A DNA stretch of 64,000 nucleotides from Curtobacterium luteum (GCF_014646995.1 NZ_BMOI01000010.1:1-64000); one strand, 5' to 3'. Numbered from the stretch's first letter, positions 51,844 through 61,274 are shown. Numbers and translations are program-made. The notes: generated by a model not told the origin, from the letters alone.

Positions 51844-53370
51844 GTGTCCGACCAGAACACGACCGGCAAGCCCGCCGGCACCCCCACCACCACGACCAAC
51901 AGCGGAGCGCCCGTCTCCAGCGACCAGCACTCGATGGGGGTCGGCGCCGACGGGCCCCTCGCCCTGCACGACCACTACCTCGTCGAGAAGCTCGCCCAGT
52001 TCAACCGTGAGCGCGTGCCGGAGCGCGTCGTCCACGCCAAGGGCGGCGGCGCCTTCGGTACCCTCACCGTCACCCACGACGTGAGCCGCTACACCCGCGC
52101 CGCGTTCCTCCAGCCGGGCAAGCAGACCGAGGTGCTCGCCCGCTTCTCGAGCGTCGCCGGCGAGCAGGGCTCCCCGGACACCTGGCGCGACCCCCGCGGC
52201 TTCGCACTGAAGTTCTACACCGAAGAGGGCAACTACGACCTCGTCGGCAACAACACCCCCGTCTTCTTCATCCGCGACGGCATCAAGTTCCCGGACTTCA
52301 TCCGCTCGCAGAAGCGCCTGCCGGGTTCGCACCTCCGCGACCACGACATGCAGTGGGACTTCTGGACGCTCTCGCCCGAGTCCGCCCACCAGGTCACGTG
52401 GCTCATGGGCGACCGTGGCCTCCCGGCGTCGTGGCGTGAGATGGACGGCTTCGGCTCGCACACGTACCAGTGGATCAACGCCGACGGCGAGCGCTTCTGG
52501 GTGAAGTACCACTTCATCACCCAGCAGGGCCACAAGACCCTCACGCAGGAGGACGCCGACCGCATCGCCGGTGAGGACGCCGACTTCCACATCCGTGACC
52601 TCCACGCCGCCATCGAGCGCGAGGACTTCCCGAAGTGGACGCTCAAGGTGCAGGTCATGCCCTACGCGGACGCCGAGTCCTACCGCTTCAACCCGTTCGA
52701 CCTGACGAAGGTCTGGCCGCACGCCGACTACCCGCTCATCGAGGTCGGCGAGCTCGAGCTCAACCGCAACCCGGAGAACTACTTCGCGCAGATCGAGCAG
52801 GCGACCTTCGCGCCGTCGAACTTCGTCCCGGGCATCGCGGCCAGCCCCGACAAGATGCTCCTCGCGCGCATCTTCAGCTACGCGGACGCACACCGCTACC
52901 GCGTCGGCACGAACCACGCGCAGCTGCCGGTGAACGCGCCGAAGAACGAGGTGCACTCGTACTCGAAGGACGGCGCGATGCGCTTCGACTTCCAGAAGGC
53001 CGAGGTGCCGGTGTACGCGCCGAACTCGCTCGGTGGTGCGCACGCCGACGCGCAGGCGACCGACGACGTGCCGGGCCGGGAGTCCGACGGCGCGCTGCAG
53101 CGCTCCGCGGCGACCCTGCACCCGGAGGACGACGACTTCGGCCAGGCCGGCACGCTGTACCGCGAGGTCCTCGACGACGCCGCCCGTGAGCGCCTGGTCG
53201 GCAACATCGCCGGGCACGTCTCGAAGGTGACCCGCGACGACCTGCGCGAGCGCGTGTTCGTCTACTGGACGAACGTCGACGCGGACCTCGGCGCGCGCGT
53301 GCGCGCCGCTGTCGCGCCGAGCGCGCCGGGTTCCAACGAGGACCCGGAGAAGGTCGCGGTCGAGGCGTAG
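51844..53370 (+). CDS. katA: Monofunctional heme catalase
   Basis: A 508-residue haem enzyme that breaks down hydrogen peroxide. The distal His64 ([11 protein letters not shown]), Asn in VGNNTPVFF (residues 136-137) and proximal Tyr346 ([14 protein letters not shown]) are present, with NADPH-site residues typical of small-subunit (clade 3) catalases. A 25-residue Thr/Ser-rich N-terminus precedes the core. GTG 51844 has GAGGA 6 nt upstream. The Fur-family gene lies 104 nt before it, and a 48-bp perfect palindrome follows. Confidence 0.97.
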   Translation: MSDQNTTGKPAGTPTTTTNSGAPVSSDQHSMGVGADGPLALHDHYLVEKLAQFNRERVPERVVHAKGGGAFGTLTVTHDVSRYTRAAFLQPGKQTEVLARFSSVAGEQGSPDTWRDPRGFALKFYTEEGNYDLVGNNTPVFFIRDGIKFPDFIRSQKRLPGSHLRDHDMQWDFWTLSPESAHQVTWLMGDRGLPASWREMDGFGSHTYQWINADGERFWVKYHFITQQGHKTLTQEDADRIAGEDADFHIRDLHAAIEREDFPKWTLKVQVMPYADAESYRFNPFDLTKVWPHADYPLIEVGELELNRNPENYFAQIEQATFAPSNFVPGIAASPDKMLLARIFSYADAHRYRVGTNHAQLPVNAPKNEVHSYSKDGAMRFDFQKAEVPVYAPNSLGGAHADAQATDDVPGRESDGALQRSAATLHPEDDDFGQAGTLYREVLDDAARERLVGNIAGHVSKVTRDDLRERVFVYWTNVDADLGARVRAAVAPSAPGSNEDPEKVAVEA

Positions 53371-53409
53371 CCCGGTCAGCGGAGGGGCGTGAGCCCCACC
53401 CCGCCACCT

Positions 53410-53457
53410 GACGGACGGGAGGCACGGTGCCAGCTGGCACCGTGCCTCCCGTCCGTC
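53410..53457. terminator. 48-bp perfect palindrome between convergent genes
   Basis: Two perfect 24-bp arms with no loop; the left arm begins GACGGACGGGAGGCACGG. It sits between the convergent katA and NodA-like genes and can serve both as a terminator. It is the longest exact palindrome in the window and shares its core with the copy at 28186. Confidence 0.85.
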
Positions 53458-53469
53458 GTCTGGTCGCGT

Positions 53470-54036
53470 TCAGACCTGCTGGGCGTTCAGGCGGACCGGA
53501 CCGGCCGGCCAGTCCTCGAGGGGTGACGCGACGGGCAGCACCATCCAGCCGCCCTGTTCGGTCATCGGCATGCCCGCGCCCTCCGCGGTGAAGGCGGTGT
53601 AGTCGGTCACGACCTCGTCGAGGTGGTGCCAGCCGAGGTTCGCGTAGAACGGCACGCGGTCCTCGCCGGCGCCGAGGAAGCCGAACGGGACGTCGAGTCC
53701 CTCGAGCACGCTCCGGGCGCGTTCGAGGAGGTCGCGGCCCATGCCGGCTCCTTGCAGTCGTGGCGAGACCGCGACCAGGCCGGTGTCGCCGACGAGGACG
53801 TCCTCGCTGCCGACGCTGATGAACATGCGTCGTACCCCGACGTGGGCGAGGACGACGCCGTCGGCGTCCCGGGCGAGCACGCGGCGCTCCGGTTGCATGC
53901 CGCTCCAGCTGCGGCTCCCGAGGAACCAGTGCGACCAGTCCGGGAAGGCCTGCGCGAGCAGCGCCGTGATCGCCTCGTGGTCGGCGAGCGTCAGCGCACT
54001 CTCCTCGACCACCTCCCAGCGGATGTCGTCAGTCAC
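53470..54036 (-). CDS. NodA-like N-acyltransferase (GNAT fold)
   Basis: A 188-residue protein that matches rhizobial NodA along much of its length: IRWEVVEESALTLADHEAI near the start, then GSRSWSGMQPERRVLA, AHVGVRRMFISVG, DTGLVAVSPRLQGAGMG, the GLDVPFGF segment, and VLPVASPLEDWPAGPV at the end. NodA adds the fatty acid to Nod-factor backbones. Here no nodB, nodC or chitin-oligomer gene is nearby, so it is probably a related acyltransferase with another substrate. GTG start; CAGGAT ends 6 nt upstream. Confidence 0.85.
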   Translation of the reverse strand: MTDDIRWEVVEESALTLADHEAITALLAQAFPDWSHWFLGSRSWSGMQPERRVLARDADGVVLAHVGVRRMFISVGSEDVLVGDTGLVAVSPRLQGAGMGRDLLERARSVLEGLDVPFGFLGAGEDRVPFYANLGWHHLDEVVTDYTAFTAEGAGMPMTEQGGWMVLPVASPLEDWPAGPVRLNAQQV

Positions 54037-54070
54037 CCGACCATCCTGCCGGAGGGGCAGCCGGCGGGGT

Positions 54071-54940
54071 TCAGCCGCGTCCGGGCGCCGTCACCTCGAT
54101 GCGGTTCGCCCACGGATCCTCGAACGCGACCGTCCTGCCGTCGTCTGCGAGCTGCAGGCCGTGGTCCCGCATCCGTTCGGTCAGGGAGCCCAGGTCGTCG
54201 AGCGCCGGTACCTCGATGCGGACGAGGCCGAGCCCGAGTGCGAGCTGGCGACGCCCCGCGCCCCGGGAGTTCCACGTGTTCATCGCCATGTGGTGGTGGT
54301 AGCCGCCGGCGGAGACGAACAGCGCCTCGCCCCACCCCGCGGTCGTGGCGAAGCCGAGTCGATCGACGTAGAACGTCTTGGCCGTGGCGACGTCCCCGAC
54401 CGACAGGTGCACGTGCCCGACCCGCCCCGGACGGGCCGTGGCACCGTCGAGTGCCTCCTGCGTGAGGTGCTCCTGGAGGAACGCGTTCGGGTCGAGCGCG
54501 ATCGTGGCCATGTCGACCATGCCGTGCGTCCACGACCATCCGGACCGGTCGCGGTCCCAGTAGAGCTCGACGCCGTTGCCCTCGGGGTCCGTGCAGTAGA
54601 AGGCGTTGCTCACGAGGTGGTCGGCGCTGCCCGTGAACGACTGCGGGTACCGCGTGGCGACGGAGTACAGCGCGGCCGCGAGGTCGGCACGCGTGTCGAA
54701 GAGGACCGCGGTGTGGAACAGCCCGGCCTCGTGCGCGCCGGCGTGCCGGAGTTCCGGGGCATGCTCGAGCACGACGATCGGCACCGACCCGCGGCCGAGG
54801 ACCGTGCGTCCGGGCGACGAGGAGACGACGCTGAGCCGGACGCCCTCCGTGTAGAACGCCGTCATCCGGTCGAGGTCGGCCACGCGGAGGGTGACCGCGC
54901 CCATGCCGGTGTCGGCGGCGAGGAGGTCCTGGGTGTGCAT
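54071..54940 (-). CDS. VOC-superfamily dioxygenase-like protein
   Basis: A 289-residue protein of two vicinal-oxygen-chelate domains (about residues 10-130 and 165-285), as in CatE/2,3-dihydroxybiphenyl-type ring-cleaving dioxygenases. Metal ligands look present as GLFHTAVL, DPEGNGVELYWDR and the second-domain HVHLSV and RIEV. The aromatic substrate is unknown. ATG 54940 is chosen; ATG 54955 would add five residues and lies inside the 34-bp palindrome, so a leaderless start there is possible. Confidence 0.88.
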   Translation of the reverse strand: MHTQDLLAADTGMGAVTLRVADLDRMTAFYTEGVRLSVVSSSPGRTVLGRGSVPIVVLEHAPELRHAGAHEAGLFHTAVLFDTRADLAAALYSVATRYPQSFTGSADHLVSNAFYCTDPEGNGVELYWDRDRSGWSWTHGMVDMATIALDPNAFLQEHLTQEALDGATARPGRVGHVHLSVGDVATAKTFYVDRLGFATTAGWGEALFVSAGGYHHHMAMNTWNSRGAGRRQLALGLGLVRIEVPALDDLGSLTERMRDHGLQLADDGRTVAFEDPWANRIEVTAPGRG

Positions 54941-54952
54941 GCCACCAGTGTC

Positions 54953-54986
54953 CATCCATTTGGTTGACGCGTCAACCAAATGGATG
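54953..54986. promoter_or_regulatory. 34-bp perfect palindromic operator
   Basis: Perfect 17-bp arms centred on GACGCGTC; the inner part is TTGACGCGTCAA. It overlaps or abuts the start of the VOC gene. The TTGA-N4-TCAA core resembles MarR/HTH-family operators. No MarR gene lies in the window, so the regulator would act from elsewhere. Confidence 0.8.
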
Positions 54987-55049
54987 ACGATCGCATCGCA
55001 CTCGGTGTCCTGTCGGCGGAGGGCACCACCGGGAGGCCATGATGGACGG

Positions 55050-55574
55050 ATGCCACGACGTCCGGACCCGCGCGACCTCCCCGCCGAGCACGTCCGTGAC
55101 CGCATGTCGTCGTACATCTACGGCAACATCACCGTGCTCAGCGCCGCGATCGCCGTCGACCCCGAGCAGATCGAGCGCGGGGCGGCCGTCCTCACCGTGC
55201 TCGCCACGGCGGTGCTGACCTACCTCGCGCACGTGCTCGCCCACCTGGTCGCCCACGGCATCGGCGCCGACCGGGGTGCGGACGACGTCGCCCGTCGCGA
55301 GAGCGCGGTCGTGATCGTCCGGAACGCGAACCCGATCGCGACCTCCGGGCTCATCCCCGCCGTGCTCTACGCCGCGGCGTGGGTCGGGTGGCTGCCGTCC
55401 GTGTGGGCGCAGGTCGCGGCGGTCGTCATCCTCGTCGTCCGCATCGGGCTCGTCGGGGTGTTCATGCAGCGGTTCTCGGGGACGCGTCCGACGTTCCTGG
55501 GGCTCTGGGGCGGCATCGTGCTCGCCGCGGTCGCGTTCGTGATCGGACTCGTGAAGGTGGTGCTGACGCATTGA
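55050..55574 (+). CDS. Membrane protein of unknown function upstream of lepB
   Basis: A 174-residue membrane protein with about four hydrophobic segments (residues about 48-70, 100-115, 120-140, 150-172) and a short basic N-terminus. The first third includes YIYGNITVLSAAIAVDP. It overlaps lepB by TTGA and is probably co-transcribed with it, but nothing indicates a role in secretion. I do not recognise the family. Confidence 0.75.
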   Translation: MPRRPDPRDLPAEHVRDRMSSYIYGNITVLSAAIAVDPEQIERGAAVLTVLATAVLTYLAHVLAHLVAHGIGADRGADDVARRESAVVIVRNANPIATSGLIPAVLYAAAWVGWLPSVWAQVAAVVILVVRIGLVGVFMQRFSGTRPTFLGLWGGIVLAAVAFVIGLVKVVLTH

Positions 55575-56200
55575 GTGACGAGACGACCTCGGGCGGGACG
55601 AAGCAGCGGGGTGGCTGGCGGTTCATCCGCGACCTGGCGATCATCATCGTGGCGGCGTTGATCGCGTCGTTCCTGGTGAAGACGTTCCTGGTCCGGTCGT
55701 TCTACATCCCCTCCGAGTCGATGGAGGACACCCTGCTCGTCGGCGACCGCGTGCTCGTCAACGAACTCGTCCCCGGGCTGGTCCCGGTGCGGCGCGGCGA
55801 CGTCGTGGTCTTCACCGACCCGGGTGGCTGGCTGGGCACCGGCCAGGGCGACGACCTCATCAAGCGCGTCATCGGGCTGCCGGGCGACCGGGTGTCCTGC
55901 TGCGGGACCGACGGCCGGCTGTCGGTCAACGGCAAGGAGGTCGACGAGCCCTACGTCGTCCTGGAGCCGGGCTCCGACCGGGTCTCCGGCACGGACTTCG
56001 ACGTCACGGTGCCGAAGGGGCACCTCTGGGTGATGGGCGACAACCGCTACGAGTCCGCGGACAGCCGGGCGCACGGTTCGGTCCCCGTGGACGACGTCGT
56101 CGGCCGCGCGTTCGTCACCACCTGGCCGGTGTCCCGGTGGACGGTGCTGTCGCGGTACGGCGACGACTGGGATGCCGTCCCGGACCACCCCACCCGCTGA
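55571..56200 (+). CDS. lepB: Signal peptidase I
   Basis: A 209-residue membrane peptidase that cuts signal peptides from exported proteins. One N-terminal membrane segment (about residues 20-42) is followed by the catalytic Ser50 in IPSESM, Lys98 in DLIKRVIGLPGD and the GDNRYESADSR box. It starts at TTG overlapping the previous stop (TTGA); a normal ATG or GTG is not available at a better place. Length fits actinobacterial LepB. Confidence 0.94.
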   Translation: MSDETTSGGTKQRGGWRFIRDLAIIIVAALIASFLVKTFLVRSFYIPSESMEDTLLVGDRVLVNELVPGLVPVRRGDVVVFTDPGGWLGTGQGDDLIKRVIGLPGDRVSCCGTDGRLSVNGKEVDEPYVVLEPGSDRVSGTDFDVTVPKGHLWVMGDNRYESADSRAHGSVPVDDVVGRAFVTTWPVSRWTVLSRYGDDWDAVPDHPTR

Positions 56201-56253
56201 CGACCTCCTCCGGGGGAGTCGCTCCGCCCGGAGCAGCGGAGTACCGTGCTCGC

Positions 56254-57069
56254 ATGCCGACGGACGACGGGTGGTTCGAACTGCGGTCCGGTGACGACGA
56301 GCTGTGGGTCCACCGGATCCGCACGGACGGGCCGCAGTCGGGGACGATCGGCCCCCGGCCCGACCACGTCGTGTTCTGGCTCGCGGACGGGCACGCGACG
56401 GTGACCGCCGAGGACGGCGCCCGGTGGGACGTCCGCCCCGGCCAGCCGATGGTGCTCTCGGCACCGGCGGCCTACGGCTTCGACACCGACGCCACGCACA
56501 TGACGCTCCTGCACGTCGCACCGTCGCTGCTCGGTGACACCGACGAACCGCACCGGTTCGTGCAGCCGGACCCGACGGACAACCGGCTCGACCCGCTCCG
56601 GGCGCTCCTCCGGGACGTCGTCGACCGACTGCTCGACCCCGCCCTGCCCGAGGAGCACCTCCGGGCGCTGAAGCACCGCGTCGCCACGGTCGTCCTGTCG
56701 ACCTACACCCGCGCCAGGACGGACGTCGAGCAGCGGATGCGGCGAGCGGTCGCGTTCGTGGACGAGCACGCACGCGACCCCATCACGGTCGCGGACGTCG
56801 CCGACGCGTGCGGGCTGAGCGAGCGGGGTCTCCAGGACCTCTTCCGCCGCCGGTTCGGCGTGACACCGACCCGCTACCTGCGCGAGGTCCGGCTGGACCG
56901 GGTGCACCTGGAGCTGATCGTGCGTCGGAGCGGGGTCGTCACGGTGCACGACGTGGCACACCGGTGGCACTTCGCGCATCTCGGGCGGTTCGCTGCGAGC
57001 TACCGGGCACGGTTCGGGGAGCAGCCCCACGAGACGCTCGAGCGGGGTCGGGGTCGGGGTCGTCGCTGA
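56254..57069 (+). CDS. AraC-family transcriptional regulator
   Basis: A 271-residue regulator. The N-terminal half is an AraC-type cupin-like sensor domain; the C-terminal 100 residues hold the two helix-turn-helix units (ITVADVADACGLSERGLQDLFRRRFG and VHDVAHRWHFAHLGRFAASYRARFGEQP). The inducer and targets are unknown. TACCGT ends 6 nt before ATG 56254, so the transcript is probably leaderless. Confidence 0.92.
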   Translation: MPTDDGWFELRSGDDELWVHRIRTDGPQSGTIGPRPDHVVFWLADGHATVTAEDGARWDVRPGQPMVLSAPAAYGFDTDATHMTLLHVAPSLLGDTDEPHRFVQPDPTDNRLDPLRALLRDVVDRLLDPALPEEHLRALKHRVATVVLSTYTRARTDVEQRMRRAVAFVDEHARDPITVADVADACGLSERGLQDLFRRRFGVTPTRYLREVRLDRVHLELIVRRSGVVTVHDVAHRWHFAHLGRFAASYRARFGEQPHETLERGRGRGRR

Positions 57070-57126
57070 GCCCGCGTTCCGGTCACGCCGTACCGCCACA
57101 CCACGACCCGGTCGTCACCCGCCGGC

Positions 57127-57453
57127 TCAGCACCCCGTGGTCGTGAGCGTCACGTCGGCGACCGACCCGTCGGTCACCGTTGCACGCTCGGGGCAGAGGT
57201 CCCCGGCCCGGACCGTGACCGAGCCGAGCGGCACCCCGGCGAACGACGCGGTCCCGCCGGGGAACACCCGCTGGTGCTCCGAGAGCTTCCCCGTGGCCGC
57301 GTACACCTTCACCTCGTAGGGGTGGTCGGCGGCGTTCTCCGACACCGTGACGGCGATCTGCCCCGTGGAGTCGTGTGCGCCGCACCCCGTGAGGGTCAGC
57401 GATGCGGTGATCCCGAGGAGGAGCACGGGGAGGGAACGGCGGGGGCGGAGCAC
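57127..57453 (-). CDS. Small secreted lipoprotein
   Basis: A 108-residue lipoprotein with lipobox LTGC (Cys at about residue 24). The mature part is a small beta-rich domain (TGQIAVTVSENAADHPYEVKVY) with two further Cys. TAACCT ends 6 nt before the GTG, so it is probably leaderless. It lies just after the response regulator gene, so it might belong to the same stress response, but this is a guess. The family is not recognised. Confidence 0.75.
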   Translation of the reverse strand: MLRPRRSLPVLLLGITASLTLTGCGAHDSTGQIAVTVSENAADHPYEVKVYAATGKLSEHQRVFPGGTASFAGVPLGSVTVRAGDLCPERATVTDGSVADVTLTTTGC

Positions 57454-57462
57454 CGGCCCAGG

Positions 57463-58089
57463 TTACGCCGTCCCGAGGAGCCACCCGTTGTCCGCCGCCA
57501 CCCGGAGCGCCTCGGTGGCGTTCCGGGCGGTCGTCTTCCCGATGGCCGCGGAGAGGTGGTTCCGGACGGTGCCCTCCGACAGGTGCAGGGCGGCGGCCAC
57601 CCCGGCCACCGTCGGGTTCGTGCGGAAGGCGATGAGCACGTCGGTCTCCCGCCGGGTCAGCGGCGAGGGGCCGGCGGCGAGCGACTCCGCGGCGAGGACG
57701 GGATCGACGACCCGGAACCCGCCCGCGACCCGACGGACGGCGTCGGCGAGCTGTTCCGCTGGCGTGTCCTTCACGACGAACCCCGACGCGCCGGACTCGA
57801 GGGCTCGCCGGAGGTACCCGGGCCGCCCGAAGGTCGTCACGATGAGCGATCGGCAGGCGGGGAGCTCCCGGGCGAGCGCGGCGGCCGCGGTCAGTCCGTC
57901 GGCACCGGGCATCTCGACGTCGAGCAGGGCGACGACGGCGCCTGCCGAGCGTGCCGCCTCGACGACGCCGTCCCCACGAGCCACCTGCGCGACGACCTCG
58001 ATGTCGGGCTCGAGGGACAGCAGCGAGGCGAGGGCACCGCGGACGAGGGCCTGGTCGTCGGCGAGCAGCACCCGGATCGTGTCGGTCAT
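57463..58089 (-). CDS. NarL/LuxR-type response regulator
   Basis: A 208-residue two-component regulator. The receiver has the acidic pair ADD (residues 10-12), phospho-acceptor Asp57 (ALLDVEMPG), Thr in VTTFG and Lys in VVKDTP. The LuxR DNA-binding domain has LTRRETDVLIAF and VAAALHLSEGTVRNHLSAAIGK. It overlaps the histidine kinase gene (ATGA), so the two are partners. Confidence 0.94.
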   Translation of the reverse strand: MTDTIRVLLADDQALVRGALASLLSLEPDIEVVAQVARGDGVVEAARSAGAVVALLDVEMPGADGLTAAAALARELPACRSLIVTTFGRPGYLRRALESGASGFVVKDTPAEQLADAVRRVAGGFRVVDPVLAAESLAAGPSPLTRRETDVLIAFRTNPTVAGVAAALHLSEGTVRNHLSAAIGKTTARNATEALRVAADNGWLLGTA

Positions 58090-59318
58090 CGTCGGCCCTT
58101 CCGTTCGACGCGCAGCAGGAAACCGCCGAGGTCGCTCGTGCCGGTGGCGACGGTCGCACCCACCGCGTCGGCCCGCTCGCGCAGCCCCCGGAGCCCGTTG
58201 CCGCCGACGGACGGGAACCCGGGTACGGTACCGGCGCCCGCGACGTCCCCGGTCCCGTCGTCCTCGATCGTCAGTGTCGACCGGGTCAGCGTCACCCGCA
58301 CCCGGGTCGCGGCCGCGTGCCGGACGACGTTCGTCACGCCCTCCCGCAGCACCCAGGCGAAGAGGCTCCGGACGTCCCGGGCCGCCGCGGCACCGTCGGC
58401 CGGCAGGTCCGCGTCGACCTCAGCGGCCGCCAGCGCCGCACGGGCCGACACCAGCTCGGCATCGAGGTCGGCCTCCCGGTACCCGCCGACCGCCTGCCGC
58501 AGACCCTGCAGGGCCTCGCGGGACAGTCGCTCCACGTCCAGCATCTCGGACCTGGCCCGGGCGGGGTCGACGTCGACGAGCCGGACGGCGAGCTCGGACT
58601 TCATCGCGACGACGGTGAGCGAGTGCCCGAGCACGTCGTGCAGGTCGCGGGAGAACCGGGCTCGTTCCTCGACGACGGCGAGCCGCGTGAGTTCGTCCTG
58701 CGCGACGTCGAGCCGGTCCTCCGCCTCGCGCTGCCGACCGAAGAACAGCATCGACGCCCCGACCGAGACCGTCACGATCGGCGCGAACAGCAGGCCGGTG
58801 CCCACGGCCTCGTCCCATCCGAGCGTCCCCGCGACGACGAGTTGCGCGGCGATGACGGAGAGGACGCCCACGCCGGCGATCCAGGCCCGTTCGGCGACGA
58901 AGCCGGTGAGCGCGGCGACGAGCAGCCAGGTCCAGACGGCGAGGGGCCCGACGGCGAGCAGGAGCAGTCCGGCGAGGGTCGCGATCCCGGCGAGCACCAG
59001 GACACGGGTCCACATCCCGCTGCGCCACATCAGCTCGGGGGCGAAGAGGTACGCCGCGTAGAGGACGAACAGCGCGAGCGTCGACCAGACGTGCGCCTCG
59101 ACCGACCGGCCGTCGTTCCAGACGGCGACGAGTTCGAGCACCTGCCAGAGCAGCGCGAACACGGCGCCGCCGTACCAGCGGCGCCGGCCGGCGCGGATCA
59201 CGTCCTCGGTCGCGCCGGGCGGGACGGCCCACGGGAACGAGCGGGGCGACGGCCGGGAGGCACGGCGCGCGCCCGCCCCGTCGCTCGCGGCGACGGGGCG
59301 GGTGCGGGAGTCGGTCAT
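58086..59318 (-). CDS. DesK-like histidine kinase
   Basis: A 410-residue membrane sensor kinase. Five to six membrane segments (about residues 51-195) form the sensor. The phosphorylated His227 is in the HisKA_3 box ARFSRDLHDVLGHSLTVV. The ATPase part has REGVTNVVRHA and the GNGLRGLRERADAVG glycine boxes. This is the DesK/LiaS type, paired with the NarL-type regulator that it overlaps. TACGCT ends 7 nt before ATG 59318, so the kinase may have its own leaderless promoter separate from the ABC genes upstream. Confidence 0.93.
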   Translation of the reverse strand: MTDSRTRPVAASDGAGARRASRPSPRSFPWAVPPGATEDVIRAGRRRWYGGAVFALLWQVLELVAVWNDGRSVEAHVWSTLALFVLYAAYLFAPELMWRSGMWTRVLVLAGIATLAGLLLLAVGPLAVWTWLLVAALTGFVAERAWIAGVGVLSVIAAQLVVAGTLGWDEAVGTGLLFAPIVTVSVGASMLFFGRQREAEDRLDVAQDELTRLAVVEERARFSRDLHDVLGHSLTVVAMKSELAVRLVDVDPARARSEMLDVERLSREALQGLRQAVGGYREADLDAELVSARAALAAAEVDADLPADGAAAARDVRSLFAWVLREGVTNVVRHAAATRVRVTLTRSTLTIEDDGTGDVAGAGTVPGFPSVGGNGLRGLRERADAVGATVATGTSDLGGFLLRVERKGRR

Positions 59319-59371
59319 GTCGGTCAGCGTAGGGGCACCGGTCGCCGCGCCGCCGGTCTCGGCGTCGCGCA

Positions 59372-60193
59372 CTACCGGCGCGCCGCGTCGCGGCGGTACC
59401 GCCACACGATGACCGCGGCGAGGGCGACCGCCCAGCCGGTCAGGACGAGCGCGGGCTCGAGCATGCCGGTGCTCCCGGTGGCGCCCGCCCCCATCTGGCC
59501 GATCCGGTTGAGCCAGTACGACGGCAGCAGGTGCGCGACCGACCCCATCCAGGTCGGCATCACCGACAGCGGGACCCAGAGGCCGCCGAGGATCGCGAGG
59601 CCCATGAACACGACCATGAACAGCGGCTGGGCGAAGGACGGCCCCGCGAACTGCCCGATGAGGATCGCGATGAGCGCGAAGGGGACGACGCCACACCAGA
59701 TCCCGACCGCCGCCGCGAGCCAGTGCCCGGCGTCGAGCGACGCGTGCAGGGCGACGACGGACACGGTGACCGTGATCCCGATCGACACGGCGGCGAAGGC
59801 CATCGCGGCGATCAGCTTCGACACCATGAAGCCCCAGCCGGACAGCGGCGTGACGCGGAGCTGGCGGTTCCACCCGATCGAGCGTTCGGTGACGATCGCG
59901 AAGGCCTGGCCGAGCGCGGCCATCATCGCGCCGTACGACGCCATCTGCAGCGTGGTGACGGTCAGGTATCGGAGCCCGGTCGCCTGGTCGACCTGGGAGC
60001 CGTAGGCGGCGCCGAACACGAGGAGCATGACCACCGGGATCGCGAAGGTGAACACCATCGCCTTGACGTTGCGGAGCTGTCGGACGGTCTCGAGCGCCAC
60101 GTACCGGAACGGCAGACGGCCGCGGACGGTCGGGCTGGTGCGGGGACGGTCGGGAGCCGTGGCGACGTTGGTGGTCGCGGTCGTGCTGGTCAT
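59372..60193 (-). CDS. ABC-2 type transporter permease
   Basis: A 273-residue membrane protein with six hydrophobic segments and the ABC-2 membrane fold (NVKAMVFTFAIPVVMLLVFG in the first, GLAILGGLWVPLSVMPTWMGSVAHLLPSYW before the last). It pairs with the ATPase, whose stop overlaps its start (ATGA). With the adjacent two-component genes it forms a DesKR/YvfS-type module, often linked to resistance against membrane-active compounds. Substrate unknown. Confidence 0.92.
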   Translation of the reverse strand: MTSTTATTNVATAPDRPRTSPTVRGRLPFRYVALETVRQLRNVKAMVFTFAIPVVMLLVFGAAYGSQVDQATGLRYLTVTTLQMASYGAMMAALGQAFAIVTERSIGWNRQLRVTPLSGWGFMVSKLIAAMAFAAVSIGITVTVSVVALHASLDAGHWLAAAVGIWCGVVPFALIAILIGQFAGPSFAQPLFMVVFMGLAILGGLWVPLSVMPTWMGSVAHLLPSYWLNRIGQMGAGATGSTGMLEPALVLTGWAVALAAVIVWRYRRDAARR

Positions 60194-61113
60194 GCGGAGA
60201 CCTCCTGCGGGTCGGCGGTGATGGCGAGGAAGGCGTCGTCCATGGTCGAGGCGACCACCTGGACGTCGTGCACCTCGGGGAACGTGGTGAGCAGTGCACG
60301 GAGCGTGTCGTCACTGCGGTCGGTGCGCAGCGTGACGGAGCCGTGTCGTGCCTCCAGGCCGGTGACGCCCGGCAGGGCGCGGAGCGCGGGGTGTCCGTCG
60401 GGGCCGACCCCGTCGAAGCGGACCGTCCGGCTCGACGCGATGGCCTTGACCTCGGTCGGCGTGCCGTCGGCGACGACCCGGCCGGACCGCATGATGACGA
60501 TGCGGTCCGCGAAGGTGTCGGCCTCGTCGAGGTGGTGGGTGGCGAAGACCACCGTCCGGCCGGCGTCGGTGAACTCGCGCATCGACGCCCAGAAGGTGTG
60601 CCGTGCCTCGACGTCCATCGCCGCGGTCGGCTCGTCGAGCACGAGGAGTTCGGGGTCGGAGACGACGGCGACCGCGAAGCGGGCCCGCTGCAGCTGCCCG
60701 CCGGAGAGCTTGGCGACCCGGCGGCCGGCGATCTCGGAGCAGCGTGCGCGGCGCAGGGCCTCGTCGACGGGCATCGGCATCCGGTGCGCTGCGCCGACGA
60801 GGGCGACCACGTCCCGGACGGTCATGTCCGGAAGGAGCGCACCGCCCTGCAGCATCGCGCCGACCCGGCCGTCGACGACGGCTCGGCGGGGATCGTCGCC
60901 GAAGAGCCGGACCTCGCCGGAGCCGGGGGTGGTGAGCCCGAGGGCCAGGTCGACCGTGGTGGTCTTGCCGGCGCCGTTCGGTCCCAGGAGCGCGACGACC
61001 TCGCCGCGCCGGACCGTGAGGTCGACGCCCTCGACGGCGTGCACCGCGCCGAAGCGCTTGTGGAGACCGCGCAGTTCGATGACCGCGTCGTCCTGGTGTC
61101 CTGTGCTGTTCAT
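60190..61113 (-). CDS. ABC transporter ATP-binding protein
   Basis: A 307-residue ATPase of the DrrA/multidrug type. Walker A is GPNGAGKT (residues 44-51), the Q-loop lies near GAMLQGGALLP, the signature is LSGGQLQR, Walker B is LLVLDEPTAAMD, and the H-loop is ATHHLDEA. The C-terminal 80 residues form the extra domain common in such exporters. It overlaps the permease start by ATGA. Confidence 0.95.
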   Translation of the reverse strand: MNSTGHQDDAVIELRGLHKRFGAVHAVEGVDLTVRRGEVVALLGPNGAGKTTTVDLALGLTTPGSGEVRLFGDDPRRAVVDGRVGAMLQGGALLPDMTVRDVVALVGAAHRMPMPVDEALRRARCSEIAGRRVAKLSGGQLQRARFAVAVVSDPELLVLDEPTAAMDVEARHTFWASMREFTDAGRTVVFATHHLDEADTFADRIVIMRSGRVVADGTPTEVKAIASSRTVRFDGVGPDGHPALRALPGVTGLEARHGSVTLRTDRSDDTLRALLTTFPEVHDVQVVASTMDDAFLAITADPQEVSA

Positions 61114-61274
61114 GCCACCACTGTCGCGCCGATCGGCCGCCGGCTCCGCTGCCGTCCGTCACGACGTCACCGTGACGATCGTCACGGTCGGGCCGGCCCG
61201 ACCCTCCGAACGGGGGTCCTGTCCTCCGTTGTGGGTACGCGCCGGTCGCCGTCAGCGGGGTTACCGTGGTCAGC

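Noticed and set aside
53470-54036. A nodulation cluster around the NodA-like gene
   Set aside because: The neighbours (katA, VOC, lepB) have no link to Nod-factor synthesis; only the single gene is similar.
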